NCBI GenBank assembly: GCA_046597185.1
Contig: JBKJLF010000859.1
Coordinates: 1-24,618, forward strand
Source of the DNA: CAMBDR01 sp046597185
GTDB taxonomy: Bacteria > Pseudomonadota > Gammaproteobacteria > Burkholderiales > Burkholderiaceae_D
DNA: 24,618 bases
Reading direction: 5' to 3'
The position numbers were made by a program, and so were the translations under genes. The notes under the pieces are model-generated. The model was not told the origin of the DNA, searched no databases, and saw only the letters and a list, made by a program, of their open reading frames with translations. This document shows, piece by piece, positions 18,301 to 24,376 of the stretch. Every line of letters begins with the position of its first letter. Position 1 is the first letter of the stretch.

Positions 18301-21300
18301 CCGCCGTATTGGCAATCAACTTTCCATCATTGCTAATGGTTGATGGAAAATTATTCACCAAACTGCCATAACCCTGAACCGTTACCCCTGTGTCAATTGC
18401 CAGGGTATGGATCTGATCGCGGCCAGCCCGAATCACGCCGCCCGCCAGATTCAGGGTGGCGGGGCCAGTGACGGCCAGATGTTGCGTCCCTGCCCCGGTA
18501 AAATCAAGGTAATGGATACTAAGATCAACATTGGCTCCACTTTCCAGGGTCACGCCATTTTTCACAATGGCATTGCCCCCAAACGCCAAATTTCCACTCA
18601 GGGTCACGCCATCGAGCACACCAGCCTTGGTGTTGAGCGCGGTCGAATCGCCACTCTTTATGGTGCCGTTTTTAATCGTACCCGTCAATGCCGACAACCC
18701 ACCAGTGCCAAACAAACCGGTGCCACCCACATCAAGGGTGGTATTGCTGTTATCGAGCACGCCGCCAAAATTGATGGTGCCACCGCTCATGCGGCTAATC
18801 CCATTCAGGCCTGCGGCGGTGGTATTCATATTCAAATCAAGAATCCCCGAGCCCGCCACTACCATGCTGCCGGTATTGGTCCAATTGGTTTGCCCCACCA
18901 TCAATTTGCCCGCAGGCGCTTGCAAGCTACCGTTATTGGTGAATGCACTGACATTGATATTCAAATCCAAACCCGTGGCATTGGCAATGATATTACCTGC
19001 ATTAATCACGGTAGCCGCGAAACTCTGACTTAAATAGCCATGCCCCTTGATGGTCACATCACTACCGATTTGCAGAGTCTGCCCATTGCCGGTTAGGCCA
19101 GCTTGCAGCGCACCGCCATTCAAGACGATGGTGGCCGGGCCAGTGCTGGTAAGATTCTGATTACCAGTGCCACCAATATGCAAGTAATTGGACGCCAGAT
19201 CAAATTTCGCACCACTGTTTAAAGTCAGGCCGTTGGCAATGAGCGCACTTCCACCCAGGGCCAAGTTGCCACTGATGGCAACCCCATCGAGCGTGGCACT
19301 GGCCGAATTTAAAGGCGTGCTGTCGCTACTTATCAGGGTTCCCCCAATGATGCTCCCTGTTAATTTACTCAAGCCGCCAAACTGCCCCCCCGCGCCAATA
19401 TCGAGCGTACCATTGCTATTGTCCAGCTTGCCGGCATACGTGATAAAGCCACCGTTATTGGTGATGCTGCCCAGGCTGGCTGTGGCGGCATCGTAATGCA
19501 AATTCAAAATGCCGTTGTTGCTGACCTTCAAATTACCCGGACTATTATTCGTGAAATTGATTTTGTTAATTTCCAGATTGCCACCCGTACTGCTCAGGGT
19601 GCCCATATTGTTGAAATAGGTCGGTGTCAGGAACAGTTGTTGGTTTGTGGTATTCGCAATCAGCGTGCCTTTATTGACAATATTGCCAGCAAAAAAATCC
19701 CGAATACCGCCATAGCCCTGAATGGTCACCCCCGTGCCAATTTCCAGTGTTTGCAGGGCACCACCACTGGCAGCATACAGACCGCCACCAGCCAGATTCA
19801 CCGTGCCCGCGCCCGGTGTGAGCAGGCCTTGGGTCTCGCCAGTGCGAAAGAAGAGATTGGTCAGGCCCAAATTCAGGATTGCACCATTGGCCAGAGTCAA
19901 CCCGTTATCGACATACAAATTACCCGTCGTGGTAACGCTATCTTTGAGGGTAACGCCATTGAACGCACCGCTGGCAGCGGTGATGGTGCCGCTGGCCGTG
20001 ACGATGCCATTGGCAATGCTGCCGCTCAAAGTGGTATCGCCATTGAGCATGGTGTTACCACCCATATTGTCAATACTGCCCGCCACGGTAATGCCAGCCG
20101 CACCATTGAGCCTGACATTAAGCGGATTGGTACTGGAACCGGTGAGCGTGGCCCCTGGGCGGATATCAATCACGCCCGTGGTGGTGAGGGTGAGGGTGCG
20201 GCTGCTGCCAGCGCTGTTGGTAATCACGGCGGCACCGCCTGGTTCAGCCGTGCCATTGACCCGTATCAGGCCGCTGCCACCCGTGCCACCAGAGGTTTGA
20301 ATGGTTACATCGGTGCCCGCGTTGAGCGCCACTGAAATAATATCCACTCCGATGGTGGATGAGACGGAAGGATCAAACACCCCGCCGATCAACCCGCCAA
20401 GGCGGCCCGAGGCAATGGTCACATCGGAGGGGTCAAGCAACCACTGGCCGTTTTTACCCGCAGCAGCGGCAGCATCCACCTTACCCGCTGCCACCAAAGC
20501 TTGCTTGCCCGAGGTTTCCACCAAGCCGCCGTTGCCATGTAAGCCTGCGCCACGCGCCTCAATGCTGCCATAAAATTGGGTTTGCTGATCGGCCCACAGC
20601 ACCACTTTACCGCCATCGCCCTGACCACTGGCACTGGCTTTGATACTTGCCAGGGGGCTGACATAAGCGTAATCGGCATTGAAAAGCGCCGGATTTTTAC
20701 CCTGATAATCACCGCCAACCAACACCGTGCCGCCGCCATGCACGCCACTGGCACTGATTTGCGCATCATCCAGCAAGGCCACGCGTTTGCCCAACACCTG
20801 AATCTCACCGCCCTGCCCCGCGCCATCGGCCATGGTACGGCTACCTGCTTCGAGCAAGGTATCGTAGCTGGCTTTGAGGGTAATTTTGCCGTTTTCCCCC
20901 AGCACCGCGCTGGTCGCATTCAGGGTGCCGCGTTGTTTAACCAAAGCGCCATAAATGCCGATCTTACCGGCAGAACTGACCACTTGCCCCAAATTGAGCG
21001 CCTGGTTTTCGGGAGCCGACAACAGCACTTGCACCTCGGGATGGGCCGAATCGACCAAATGCACGCTATGGCCAGCGGCGAGGATGACTTCCCCTTTGGG
21101 TGAGGTGATGATGCCACTATTTTCCACATTCGGGGCCAACAAAAACACTTTGCCACCGCCAGGGGTGCTAATGCTACCCTGATTTTTAACGCTGCCCGCA
21201 TTGGCGCTACCGTTGAAGGCCAGCTTGCCGGATAAAAAATCGGCATTGGCAATATTCAAACTCGATGCCACCAGGCCATTCACATCCACTTGCGCGCCAG

Positions 21301-21769
21301 CACCAAACAAAATCCCGTTCGGATTGATCAAAAATACTTTGCCGTTCGATTGCAAAGCACCCAAAATTTGTGTTGGATTTTGGCCAATGATGCGGTTTAA
21401 CACGCTACTGTCGGAATTTTGCTGCAGAAAGCGGGTCACTTCACCCGGATTGATGGAGAAATTTTGCCAATTAATGATGGCGTTCGGGCTATTGGTAACG
21501 GTAAGCACATTGCCCTGATTGGCGAAGCTGACTTGCCCACTCACCACTTGCGGCTTGGTCGGGTTGGCATAAGCCATATCAAAACAACTGGCCAACATGG
21601 CAGCCAAACAACTGCGCTGGAAGATATGGTCAACCCGCTGCCAATTGACGGGCTTGCTGCGGGAACCCTGACCAATCTTTCTCACCTTGCTCACCTTGGC
21701 CACCTTGGTGGCTTTACGTGGATGGCTAGCCAAATTGCTAACCAATGCCTTACTTACATCGACTTTCAT
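9377..21769 (-). CDS. giant filamentous haemagglutinin-like TpsA adhesin with cysteine-repeat tail
   Basis: The product has 4130 residues and is probably a surface-exposed beta-helix adhesin secreted through a TpsB/FhaC pore. The ATG at 21769 is chosen because AAGGAG lies seven bases before it; the open frame upstream has no such site. Order of parts: extended basic signal peptide (cleavage likely after AYA, residue 68); TPS secretion/haemagglutination-activity domain (~69-330, with NPNGI at 149-153); tandem ~224-aa beta-helix repeats (~600-1500); a ~1160-aa block followed by a shorter second copy (~1500-3640), each with autotransporter-like GNWxDAxxWSLGHVP segments; 18 CX8C repeats; a Pro/Thr-rich linker; KPADA repeats; a Lys/Glu/Asp-rich stretch; and the ending LYCN. 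No nuclease or toxin-like C-terminal domain (as in CdiA) is visible. The TpsB gene is not in the window. It lies on the same strand as ccoI-ccoS, 198 bases downstream of ccoS. Confidence 0.9.
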   Translation of the reverse strand: MKVDVSKALVSNLASHPRKATKVAKVSKVRKIGQGSRSKPVNWQRVDHIFQRSCLAAMLASCFDMAYANPTKPQVVSGQVSFANQGNVLTVTNSPNAIINWQNFSINPGEVTRFLQQNSDSSVLNRIIGQNPTQILGALQSNGKVFLINPNGILFGAGAQVDVNGLVASSLNIANADFLSGKLAFNGSANAGSVKNQGSISTPGGGKVFLLAPNVENSGIITSPKGEVILAAGHSVHLVDSAHPEVQVLLSAPENQALNLGQVVSSAGKIGIYGALVKQRGTLNATSAVLGENGKITLKASYDTLLEAGSRTMADGAGQGGEIQVLGKRVALLDDAQISASGVHGGGTVLVGGDYQGKNPALFNADYAYVSPLASIKASASGQGDGGKVVLWADQQTQFYGSIEARGAGLHGNGGLVETSGKQALVAAGKVDAAAAAGKNGQWLLDPSDVTIASGRLGGLIGGVFDPSVSSTIGVDIISVALNAGTDVTIQTSGGTGGSGLIRVNGTAEPGGAAVITNSAGSSRTLTLTTTGVIDIRPGATLTGSSTNPLNVRLNGAAGITVAGSIDNMGGNTMLNGDTTLSGSIANGIVTASGTITAASGAFNGVTLKDSVTTTGNLYVDNGLTLANGAILNLGLTNLFFRTGETQGLLTPGAGTVNLAGGGLYAASGGALQTLEIGTGVTIQGYGGIRDFFAGNIVNKGTLIANTTNQQLFLTPTYFNNMGTLSSTGGNLEINKINFTNNSPGNLKVSNNGILNLHYDAATASLGSITNNGGFITYAGKLDNSNGTLDIGAGGQFGGLSKLTGSIIGGTLISSDSTPLNSASATLDGVAISGNLALGGSALIANGLTLNSGAKFDLASNYLHIGGTGNQNLTSTGPATIVLNGGALQAGLTGNGQTLQIGSDVTIKGHGYLSQSFAATVINAGNIIANATGLDLNINVSAFTNNGSLQAPAGKLMVGQTNWTNTGSMVVAGSGILDLNMNTTAAGLNGISRMSGGTINFGGVLDNSNTTLDVGGTGLFGTGGLSALTGTIKNGTIKSGDSTALNTKAGVLDGVTLSGNLAFGGNAIVKNGVTLESGANVDLSIHYLDFTGAGTQHLAVTGPATLNLAGGVIRAGRDQIHTLAIDTGVTVQGYGSLVNNFPSTISNDGKLIANTAGKDFYIQVGSLNNNGDLKVTDGSMTIGDTNWTNNGKLVLEGAGKLNFNVSTTTAGIGMIERSGGSFNYGATLDNSNTTLDIGSSGNFGVGGLSGFTGILKNGTLLSSDTTPFHAHPPAILDGVTISGNLTLDGNVTVRNGITLASTANLNIGAHYLDFLGNGTQHLASSGAATVTMAGGVIRGGLDMAGQTLQFDNQVTVQGFGTIAQNFPTTLNNAGSIISNTAGKELSLTVGGVNNTGTLKVSDGTLSVGPGTWANIGTMVLDNGKLNLGFDSTVANIGPLSRTGGMVNYSGKLDNSNNTLDLSSMGAFGGALHLDINGVIKSGVVTGNMMLEGSGGTLDGVTIGGNLSSSGTIFVKNNLTLAAGGNLDLGGSSWYFLSPGVQHITSAGSASIHLADGALTAGYGVNGQTLQIDSGITVHGKGNVSQSSAANLVNNGVIRADQAGTLTLNFASVSNTGTLHASAGNLNVNGLANNSGIIDIGTGATLHTFNAPLTNNVGAVITGSGTLDLGGQTLTNNGTINPGAAVGIGTLTLLGNFAQGATGTLNIEVGPDAATHDQLAISGSATLNGTLNAAAVGGFTPTTGDAFNMLTYTGTAIGSFSTINSPAFTNAQVDYSTPGSFILRMPVGGTLNIWNFDGSGNWDDASHWSLGHVPLANENVQVPDYSTQFTISIASSAQVAKTVVFLGNDKLSVSGGSFSFTGASTLSNGFLDLLGSGIVNAGDHLSVKVLNLSGSGVLNLSGGKTLTVADYVQSGGNVVGPGNALITNSFNRTAGNLVGLNALSIFQTSGALNVGALNVNGPIALHSNTGDVNIDQAIVATSATLAIEAPQGAINNTGGSLSGNKLNLLAQNGIGAVTPLATQVDFLHARNMSSGDIQINNAGANLTLADMGSDGYGVLQQGIGEITIQTGAQTVIDALVRSNSGNISIAAPSLSFTNSGNALVDAGAASVNLFASGAGGIVLPVGSRIQINGNGGTSTSINLMADSMTLAGTIDAGAQSGTGYVSLSPFSGKALVVEASKTTGHLALTPGELESIKGSGLSLTNNNGVGGVIFNDPLNLTQVRNLQVFTNGTPIVVNSSLDVNAANGYLNLVPTGGALMLGSSGALLAPAITVQQAASIDLSAAQVGSVGSNGGSLLLQTDHIHFGTNAPVNVGAGQVRLKPASQALPISVVANTSAAPQLELVAGELNGIVAHVLEIGDASSTMGSGALTINAAVNLAGVTALKLEAGCNNGTACGTITQATSAPITVPTLLLFGAGGVALNADNQVDNLAGAVGASGNGFMFKNAIDLNLGFLGGGINAPNQALTITSTTGHITVNETVGATSVALTAGDSILGPASVVANSLALNVGSGISLNTQVGQLSAASSSGGGDILINNSGPLTLDNVTQQANGAIHIKNAGALTVAGAVSTDTGGILLEAHNPLTLIGSVISSGGANIGLRVGTGTNPADHLVLGNGAVVATSGHLNLQSAGSVNMGPGATIKDANLSSNAALDSDDGILDGVTIANNLFSMGTIVVKNDLTLDNGVILNAGNSQWNFTDPGIQNIAANGNASIHLTGAVFNAGVGVNGQTLQIQDGITFHGSGYLTQANPATLVNNGLIRADNGGGTLALSFGTITNNGTLQASSGSLNVTGLAANHGIIDIASGATLRTNNAALVNDASATITGYGTLDLGGQTLTNDGTIIPGAAAGIGTLSLTGNFVQSASGVIDAEVGPSATNHDQFIISGSANLNGTLNVAAVGGFTPAIDESYQLLSYSGNATGSFATVNHAAFVNAHNDYANGGYFLRMPSSQGDTNVWAVDGNGNWTDANNWSLGHVPLATENVQVPDYSSQFTINLASTSQVVKSVVFLGNDKLAVSGGSLSFANPSNWSNGFLDLLGSGVINAGDHFAVKVLKLSGSGVLNLTSGKNLTVADYFQNGGTLNGPGNVMITQSFNRTAGNLLALNALNITQTTGSLNVGALNVNGPIALTAGNGDVNIDQAIVAGNPGVKIDAPLGAINNIGGSINASKLNLTAKNGIGAGTPLATQVNFVHASNASGGDIQINNSGSPLSIIDVNTDGYGVQQLGSGAIRISNVGSSTLIDAPIRTPSGPVDLSATTLNVSNNGLVRSSAITLHGNAIDTSAALALSIGVLGGSLDLLADQIKLGANTPIGVGVTGSLSLQAATPGLPIHVVASHGVGPRLELLASELTNLAAEQIIIGDASLTAGSGTVSIDTPLNLAGASLLGLRAGCVNNAACGSITQDVSAPLSASALIVSAAGGVSLSANNQVGKLAGDVSAGGLIFKNQGSLDIGVNSFGVNAPGQTLDLNSVDGNLNFVQSAHGGAVTLTAGGSIFGAGPLIGSSLSANAANGISLTTQVGQLSASSISGSGNIVITNTGALTLNAVTQHAAGAIHIENTGPMTVVGPVSAGTGATLLETHSPLTIDGSVTSSGGGSITLRAGASNGPNDNLLINSTAVVSTTGSVALQAGGAITEVAGSAVSPQATRQATLNVPLPTLNSCITNPTLARCNEVLPALSSCISAPATPGCSVVLPTLANCTSAPTTPGCSVVLPTLANCTSAPTTPGCSAVLPTLENCTVTPGIPGCSAVLPTLLTCVSAPATPGCAAVLPTVASCISNPQAPGCSAVLPTLANCVSVPTTPGCSVILPTLANCSADPGLPGCSVVLPTLANCSANPGIPGCSAVLPSLASCVSAPTTPGCSAVLPTITSCISNPQAPGCSVVLPTLANCVSAPTTPGCSAILPTLDSCVSTPTTPGCSVVLPNLAACISAPTTPGCSTVLPTLANCTVTPGTPGCSVVLPSLEACSATPGLPGCTAVLPDIVNCLSNPTATGCQVVVNPNNGNNNTTDLNEALNNTVDVVTKVAQTQPGLTKPLVVALNEAPTPAPTPTPALAPEPVAAPTPAYEPTAKPADAKPADAKPADAKPDDAKVAEKKDEKKEEKKDEKKDEKKDDKVVKKEAETKKDEPVKKLYCN
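9392..9514 (-). repeat. Lys/Glu/Asp-rich low-complexity tail of TpsA
   Basis: This stretch encodes repeated KKDEKK-type units (about 41 residues), presumably extended or coiled-coil-forming and highly charged. The DNA repeats TCCTTTTTCTCG-like units on the plus strand, so it is prone to slippage. It lies just before the terminal LYCN. Confidence 0.85.
9515..9574 (-). repeat. 15-bp tandem repeat encoding KPADA x4
   Basis: Four 15-bp units encode KPADA, KPADA, KPADA and KPDDA. The units are nearly identical at DNA level (GGTTTGGCGTCGGCT on the plus strand), pointing to recent expansion. They follow a Pro/Thr/Ala-rich linker (9578-9655) typical of wall- or periplasm-spanning segments. Confidence 0.9.
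9791..10816 (-). repeat. 18 tandem 57-bp units encoding a two-cysteine 19-aa repeat
   Basis: Eighteen contiguous units of exactly 19 residues have the consensus LPTLANCxSAPTTPGCSVV. Each has Cys at position 7 and Cys at position 16, so the pattern is CX8C then X9, with 36 cysteines in all. The units vary (TPGIPGC, SNPQAPGC, SAPTTPGC), and the variants recur in a higher-order order, which suggests block duplications. The first unit (TNPTLARC) and the last (SNPTATGC) are the most diverged, as expected at array ends. Flanking protein has almost no cysteine. The array sits between the beta-helix shaft and the Pro-rich tail. Confidence 0.95.
10860..13789 (-). repeat. second, shorter copy of the long TpsA block (L2)
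   Basis: This copy aligns with 13790-17275 from GVTIANNLFSMGTIVVKN onward. It shares GVNGQTLQI, LDLGGQTLTN, GNWTDANNWSLGHVP, VVFLGNDKLAVSGG, FNRTAGNL, LNVGALNVNGPIAL, GDVNIDQAIVA and NGISLTTQVGQLSAS. Matching points are 3489 bases apart near the WSLGHVP segment but 2997 bases apart near the AGCxNxxACG segment. L2 therefore lacks about 164 residues in its middle relative to L1. The left boundary is approximate. Confidence 0.85.
13790..17275 (-). repeat. first copy of the long TpsA block (L1, 1162 residues)
   Basis: The block begins with the fifth ~224-aa-type unit (GVTIGGNLSSSGTIFVKN) and runs through autotransporter-type strands and a WNFDGSGNWDDASHWSLGHVP segment. It ends at LDG before the same unit starts again as L2. 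The distance between the two unit starts (17275 and 13789) is 3486 bases. The copies are clearly diverged at protein level, so the duplication is not very recent. Confidence 0.85.
17276..19957 (-). repeat. four tandem ~224-aa beta-helix repeats of TpsA
   Basis: Units start at the Gly of (L)DGVxxxxN with first bases at 19957, 19285, 18610 and 17938, and a fifth starts at 17275. Unit lengths are 672, 675, 672 and 663 bases. Each unit carries the same ordered motifs: LDGVTISGNL, xNGxTLxSGA, YLDFxGxGTQ, LAGGxIxAG, VTVQGYG, NAGxIIANTxG, TNWTNxG, LDNSNxTLD and GxFG. The middle pairs (17938-19285) are the most alike. Confidence 0.9.
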
Positions 21770-21967
21770 GGTGCATCTCCTTCGAAACTGGCTGTAGCCG
21801 CCAGCTTTCATCACCAAAGCTTGAATTTTCGATATTCATCAAATCATTCAAGCCAATATCATTTGCCAGGATATGAATAAACCAAACTCGTGTCGAGGCT
21901 CCCAGCCTGACTCTTCGTATAGTTTCCTGATTGTACGCCTTTTTTATCGGGGGAAATCGATAAATAC
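21770..21967 (-). promoter_or_regulatory. hairpin-rich leader between ccoS and tpsA
   Basis: The 198 bases contain five perfect inverted repeats in series. They are TTTATCG/CGATAAA (21943-21964), AGGCT/AGCCT with a three-base loop (21896-21908), ATATC/GATAT (21855-21873), GCTTGAAT/ATTCAAGC (21819-21853) and CTGGC/GCCAG (21788-21804). The last lies just ahead of the AAGGAG ribosome binding site of tpsA. No hairpin is followed by a T-tract in the direction of tpsA, so none is a clear intrinsic terminator. It may be a regulatory 5' leader. I could not match it to a known riboswitch. Confidence 0.4.
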
Positions 21968-22108
21968 TTAATCCTTGTCATCCAAAATTCGTGCGCCTTG
22001 TTGTTCCAAATCGTCAAATTGACGATTTTGCAAGGCCCACCAAAACAAGGCGGCAATCGCAAATACCAAAACCAATGAGAGCGGAATCAGTAAAAAAAGT
22101 ATATCCAT
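21968..22108 (-). CDS. ccoS: cbb3-type cytochrome oxidase assembly protein CcoS
   Basis: The product has 46 residues: MDILFLLIPLSLVLVFAIA, then a short hydrophobic stretch with Phe-Trp-Trp, then QNRQFDDLEQQGARILDDKD. This is the classic CcoS layout: one N-terminal membrane helix, an (A)LFWWA-like end of helix, a GQFDDLE-like motif and an acidic tail. CcoS is needed for insertion of haem and copper cofactors into the cbb3 oxidase. Its ATG follows the ccoI stop with no spacing (TAAATG). GAGGG inside the end of ccoI serves as ribosome binding site, so the genes are translationally coupled. It is only 141 bases long and easily missed by automatic calling. Confidence 0.93.
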   Translation of the reverse strand: MDILFLLIPLSLVLVFAIAALFWWALQNRQFDDLEQQGARILDDKD

Positions 22109-24376
22109 TTATTTCACCCTCAATAAACGCAGCGCATTCATAACAACAAATAAAGAACTCAACGACATGCCCAGTGCCGCTTGCCATGGATTGAGCATGC
22201 CTGCCATGGCAGCGGGTATCGCCAATAAATTATAGAGCAAAGCCCAAGCCAGATTCTGTCGGATTAATTGGTAAGCAAATCGACTTAACTTGAGCGCCAG
22301 TTGCAAATCCGCCAAGTGGCTAGACACCAACACCACGTCGCTACGCGCTTGCGAAATCGGTGCGCCCTGCCCCATGGCAATGGCCACATCGGCCAGGGAT
22401 AACACGGGGCCGTCGTTCATCCCGTCACCCACCATGGCCACGATGGCACCTTGCTGTTGCAATTGCTGCACCGCCTGATATTTTTGCTGCGGGCTTAAGG
22501 CTGCGCGCGCGTCATAAATGCCTACTTGCGCCGCCAATTGCGCCACCACGCCAGCGCGGTCCCCCGAGAGAATGGAGACTGTTTTGCCCACATGCTGTAG
22601 ATACGCAATCAATGTGGCGGCGTCGGGCCGCACCGTGTCTTGCAGCGCAAACCAGGCCAGCATGCCTTGCGCGTGCCCCAAGCACACCAGCGTGCTGTCG
22701 GCTGGCGCAGTGGGCAGCATGGGCAATGCGGGGCTGTACAATTGTGCTACCCAGGCGGGTGCGCCGAGTCGATATGTCTGCCCCTGCCATTGCGCGCTGA
22801 TGCCGCTGCCCGGTGTTTCGCTCAAGTCACTCAATTCGCACAAATCACCCAATTCGCTCAAATGACTCGAATTGGCGCTGGCCTGGCCACGTAAGAACTG
22901 CGCCAGTGCCTGCGCTGCCGGATGCAAGGAAGCCGAGGCCAAACCCTTGGCGCAAGCCAGAATCTGACTTGGCGCAAGGGTGGAATCGCTCGCCAGCTTG
23001 CTATCTACCACTTGCAATTGGCCGCTGGTCAAGGTGCCGGTTTTATCAAACACAAAATGGCTGGCGCGTGCCAATGTTTCAACCGCTTCACCGCGCACGA
23101 CCAACACGCCATTTTTGGCCAGCCGCCCCAATAGCGCGGCCATCACGCCCGGTGTTGCGAGCGACAGCGCGCAAGGGCAAGTAACCACCATCACGCTAAT
23201 CGCAATTTGCCAGGCCCGCGCAGGCTCAATCCTATACCACAGCCCGAACGCCAATAAGGCCAACAACAAAATCGCGGCCAGAATTTTACTGGCCCAGCGC
23301 TCGGCCATTTGCGCCCAGCGCGGTTTATGTTGGGCTGCGCTTTGCATTAAATTGAGCAAATTGGCAAATTGGGTTTGGTTGCCCACTTGTTGCGCGCGAA
23401 TCACCAGCAGCGCATTCAAATTCATGGCCCCGGCCAGCACGGCAGCGCCCACGCTTTTACGCACCGCTTGCGCCTCGCCCGTCATCATCGCTTCATCCAC
23501 TTCGCTTGTGCCTTGCAGCACTTCGCCATCGACTGCTATGGCGCTACCGGGGCGCACCCGCAAGATGTCGCCCACTTGCACCTGGCTGGCATCGATTAAA
23601 TCAATTTCCTGACTGTGCGGATAATTACGGTAGCGTTCTGCCTGCAATGGCAGCAGCGTGGTCAATTCTCGCACGGCCGCGCTGCTTTGCAACTGTACGC
23701 GCGCCTCCAGCCAGCGCACGGCCAAGAGCAAAAAAACAAACATCACAAACGAATCGTAATACACCGGGCCAGCGGTAAAGGTGGCCCACACGCTGGCGAT
23801 AAAGGTGGAAAGTATGCCAGCGGCGATGGGTACATCCATACCGATATGGCGGTTACTCAGATCATGCCAGGCGCGTTGCAAAAACGGTTTGGCGGAAAAA
23901 ATCATCACCGGCACGCTCAGCAGCAGGCTGGCCAGTTTGAGCAATTGATCGATATCGGGCGTGAGATCGCCATCGATTTGCGCCATCGGTTGCAGATAAG
24001 CGGGAAAGGCCAGCATCATGATTTGCATCATCGCAAAGCCGGCCACGAACAAACGCCATAACGCTTGTTTGGATTCCTGCCTGTCCGCACCTGCCGCATC
24101 CACCGCACTGGTGCTACTTGCCAGTGGCAGGGCGCGGTAGCCGAGGCGATTGACGACATCAATAATTTGGCGCAAGGAAGTTTGCTGCGGCTGCCATGCC
24201 AATTGGGCGCGCTGCTGGACCAAATCAATTTGAATACGCTGCACGCCGACCAGTTGTTGTAGCCGATATTCGATCAATTGGGCGCAAGCGGCGCAGCGCA
24301 TGCCGCCAATGGCCAGTTGTTCTTGCCGCAATGGATTGACGGGCAGTGCCGGCTTGGCCGGATTGGGTTCACTCAT
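22109..24376 (-). CDS. ccoI: copper-translocating P1B-type ATPase CcoI
   Basis: CcoI/FixI pumps Cu(I) across the inner membrane for the cbb3 oxidase. In the 755-residue part from the ATG at 24376, the landmarks are: HMA metal-binding domain with GMRCAAC (Cys28, Cys31); transmembrane helices from ~108; MDVPIAAG typical of CcoI; TGEA actuator loop; ion-site CPC (Cys400, Cys402) in VVTCPCALSLATPG; phosphorylation site DKTGT (Asp444); an HP motif as SLHP; and GDGMNDGP (~650). Two C-terminal helices end at LLRVK. Family members carry an additional N-terminal CxHC...CCxGC domain in the same chain. Here that domain lies upstream in a different frame (24372-24583), so the start at 24376 (overlapping the upstream stop as ATGAGTGA) may be forced by errors or may be real. 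An in-frame ATG at 24409 is also possible. Translationally coupled to ccoS. Confidence 0.92.
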   Translation of the reverse strand: MSEPNPAKPALPVNPLRQEQLAIGGMRCAACAQLIEYRLQQLVGVQRIQIDLVQQRAQLAWQPQQTSLRQIIDVVNRLGYRALPLASSTSAVDAAGADRQESKQALWRLFVAGFAMMQIMMLAFPAYLQPMAQIDGDLTPDIDQLLKLASLLLSVPVMIFSAKPFLQRAWHDLSNRHIGMDVPIAAGILSTFIASVWATFTAGPVYYDSFVMFVFLLLAVRWLEARVQLQSSAAVRELTTLLPLQAERYRNYPHSQEIDLIDASQVQVGDILRVRPGSAIAVDGEVLQGTSEVDEAMMTGEAQAVRKSVGAAVLAGAMNLNALLVIRAQQVGNQTQFANLLNLMQSAAQHKPRWAQMAERWASKILAAILLLALLAFGLWYRIEPARAWQIAISVMVVTCPCALSLATPGVMAALLGRLAKNGVLVVRGEAVETLARASHFVFDKTGTLTSGQLQVVDSKLASDSTLAPSQILACAKGLASASLHPAAQALAQFLRGQASANSSHLSELGDLCELSDLSETPGSGISAQWQGQTYRLGAPAWVAQLYSPALPMLPTAPADSTLVCLGHAQGMLAWFALQDTVRPDAATLIAYLQHVGKTVSILSGDRAGVVAQLAAQVGIYDARAALSPQQKYQAVQQLQQQGAIVAMVGDGMNDGPVLSLADVAIAMGQGAPISQARSDVVLVSSHLADLQLALKLSRFAYQLIRQNLAWALLYNLLAIPAAMAGMLNPWQAALGMSLSSLFVVMNALRLLRVK
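22820..22873 (-). repeat. three 18-bp tandem repeats within ccoI
   Basis: Units at 22820-22837, 22838-22855 and 22856-22873 are similar on the plus strand (GCTCAAGTCACTCAATTC, GCACAAATCACCCAATTC, and a more diverged third). They encode SHLSEL, GDLCEL and SDLSET within the nucleotide-binding domain, just before the conserved PGSG. This looks like a local insertion in a surface loop of the ATPase. Confidence 0.75.

Noticed and set aside
21943..21964. Hairpin just after ccoS as an intrinsic terminator
   Set aside because: The stem is perfect but AT-rich and is followed by A residues, not T residues, in the direction of transcription. It is kept only as part of the structured leader.
21770..21967. 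c-di-GMP-I riboswitch ahead of tpsA
   Set aside because: The leader lacks the conserved GEMM stretches (CACGCACAGGGCAAACC and GACGCAAAGCC types) that I looked for.
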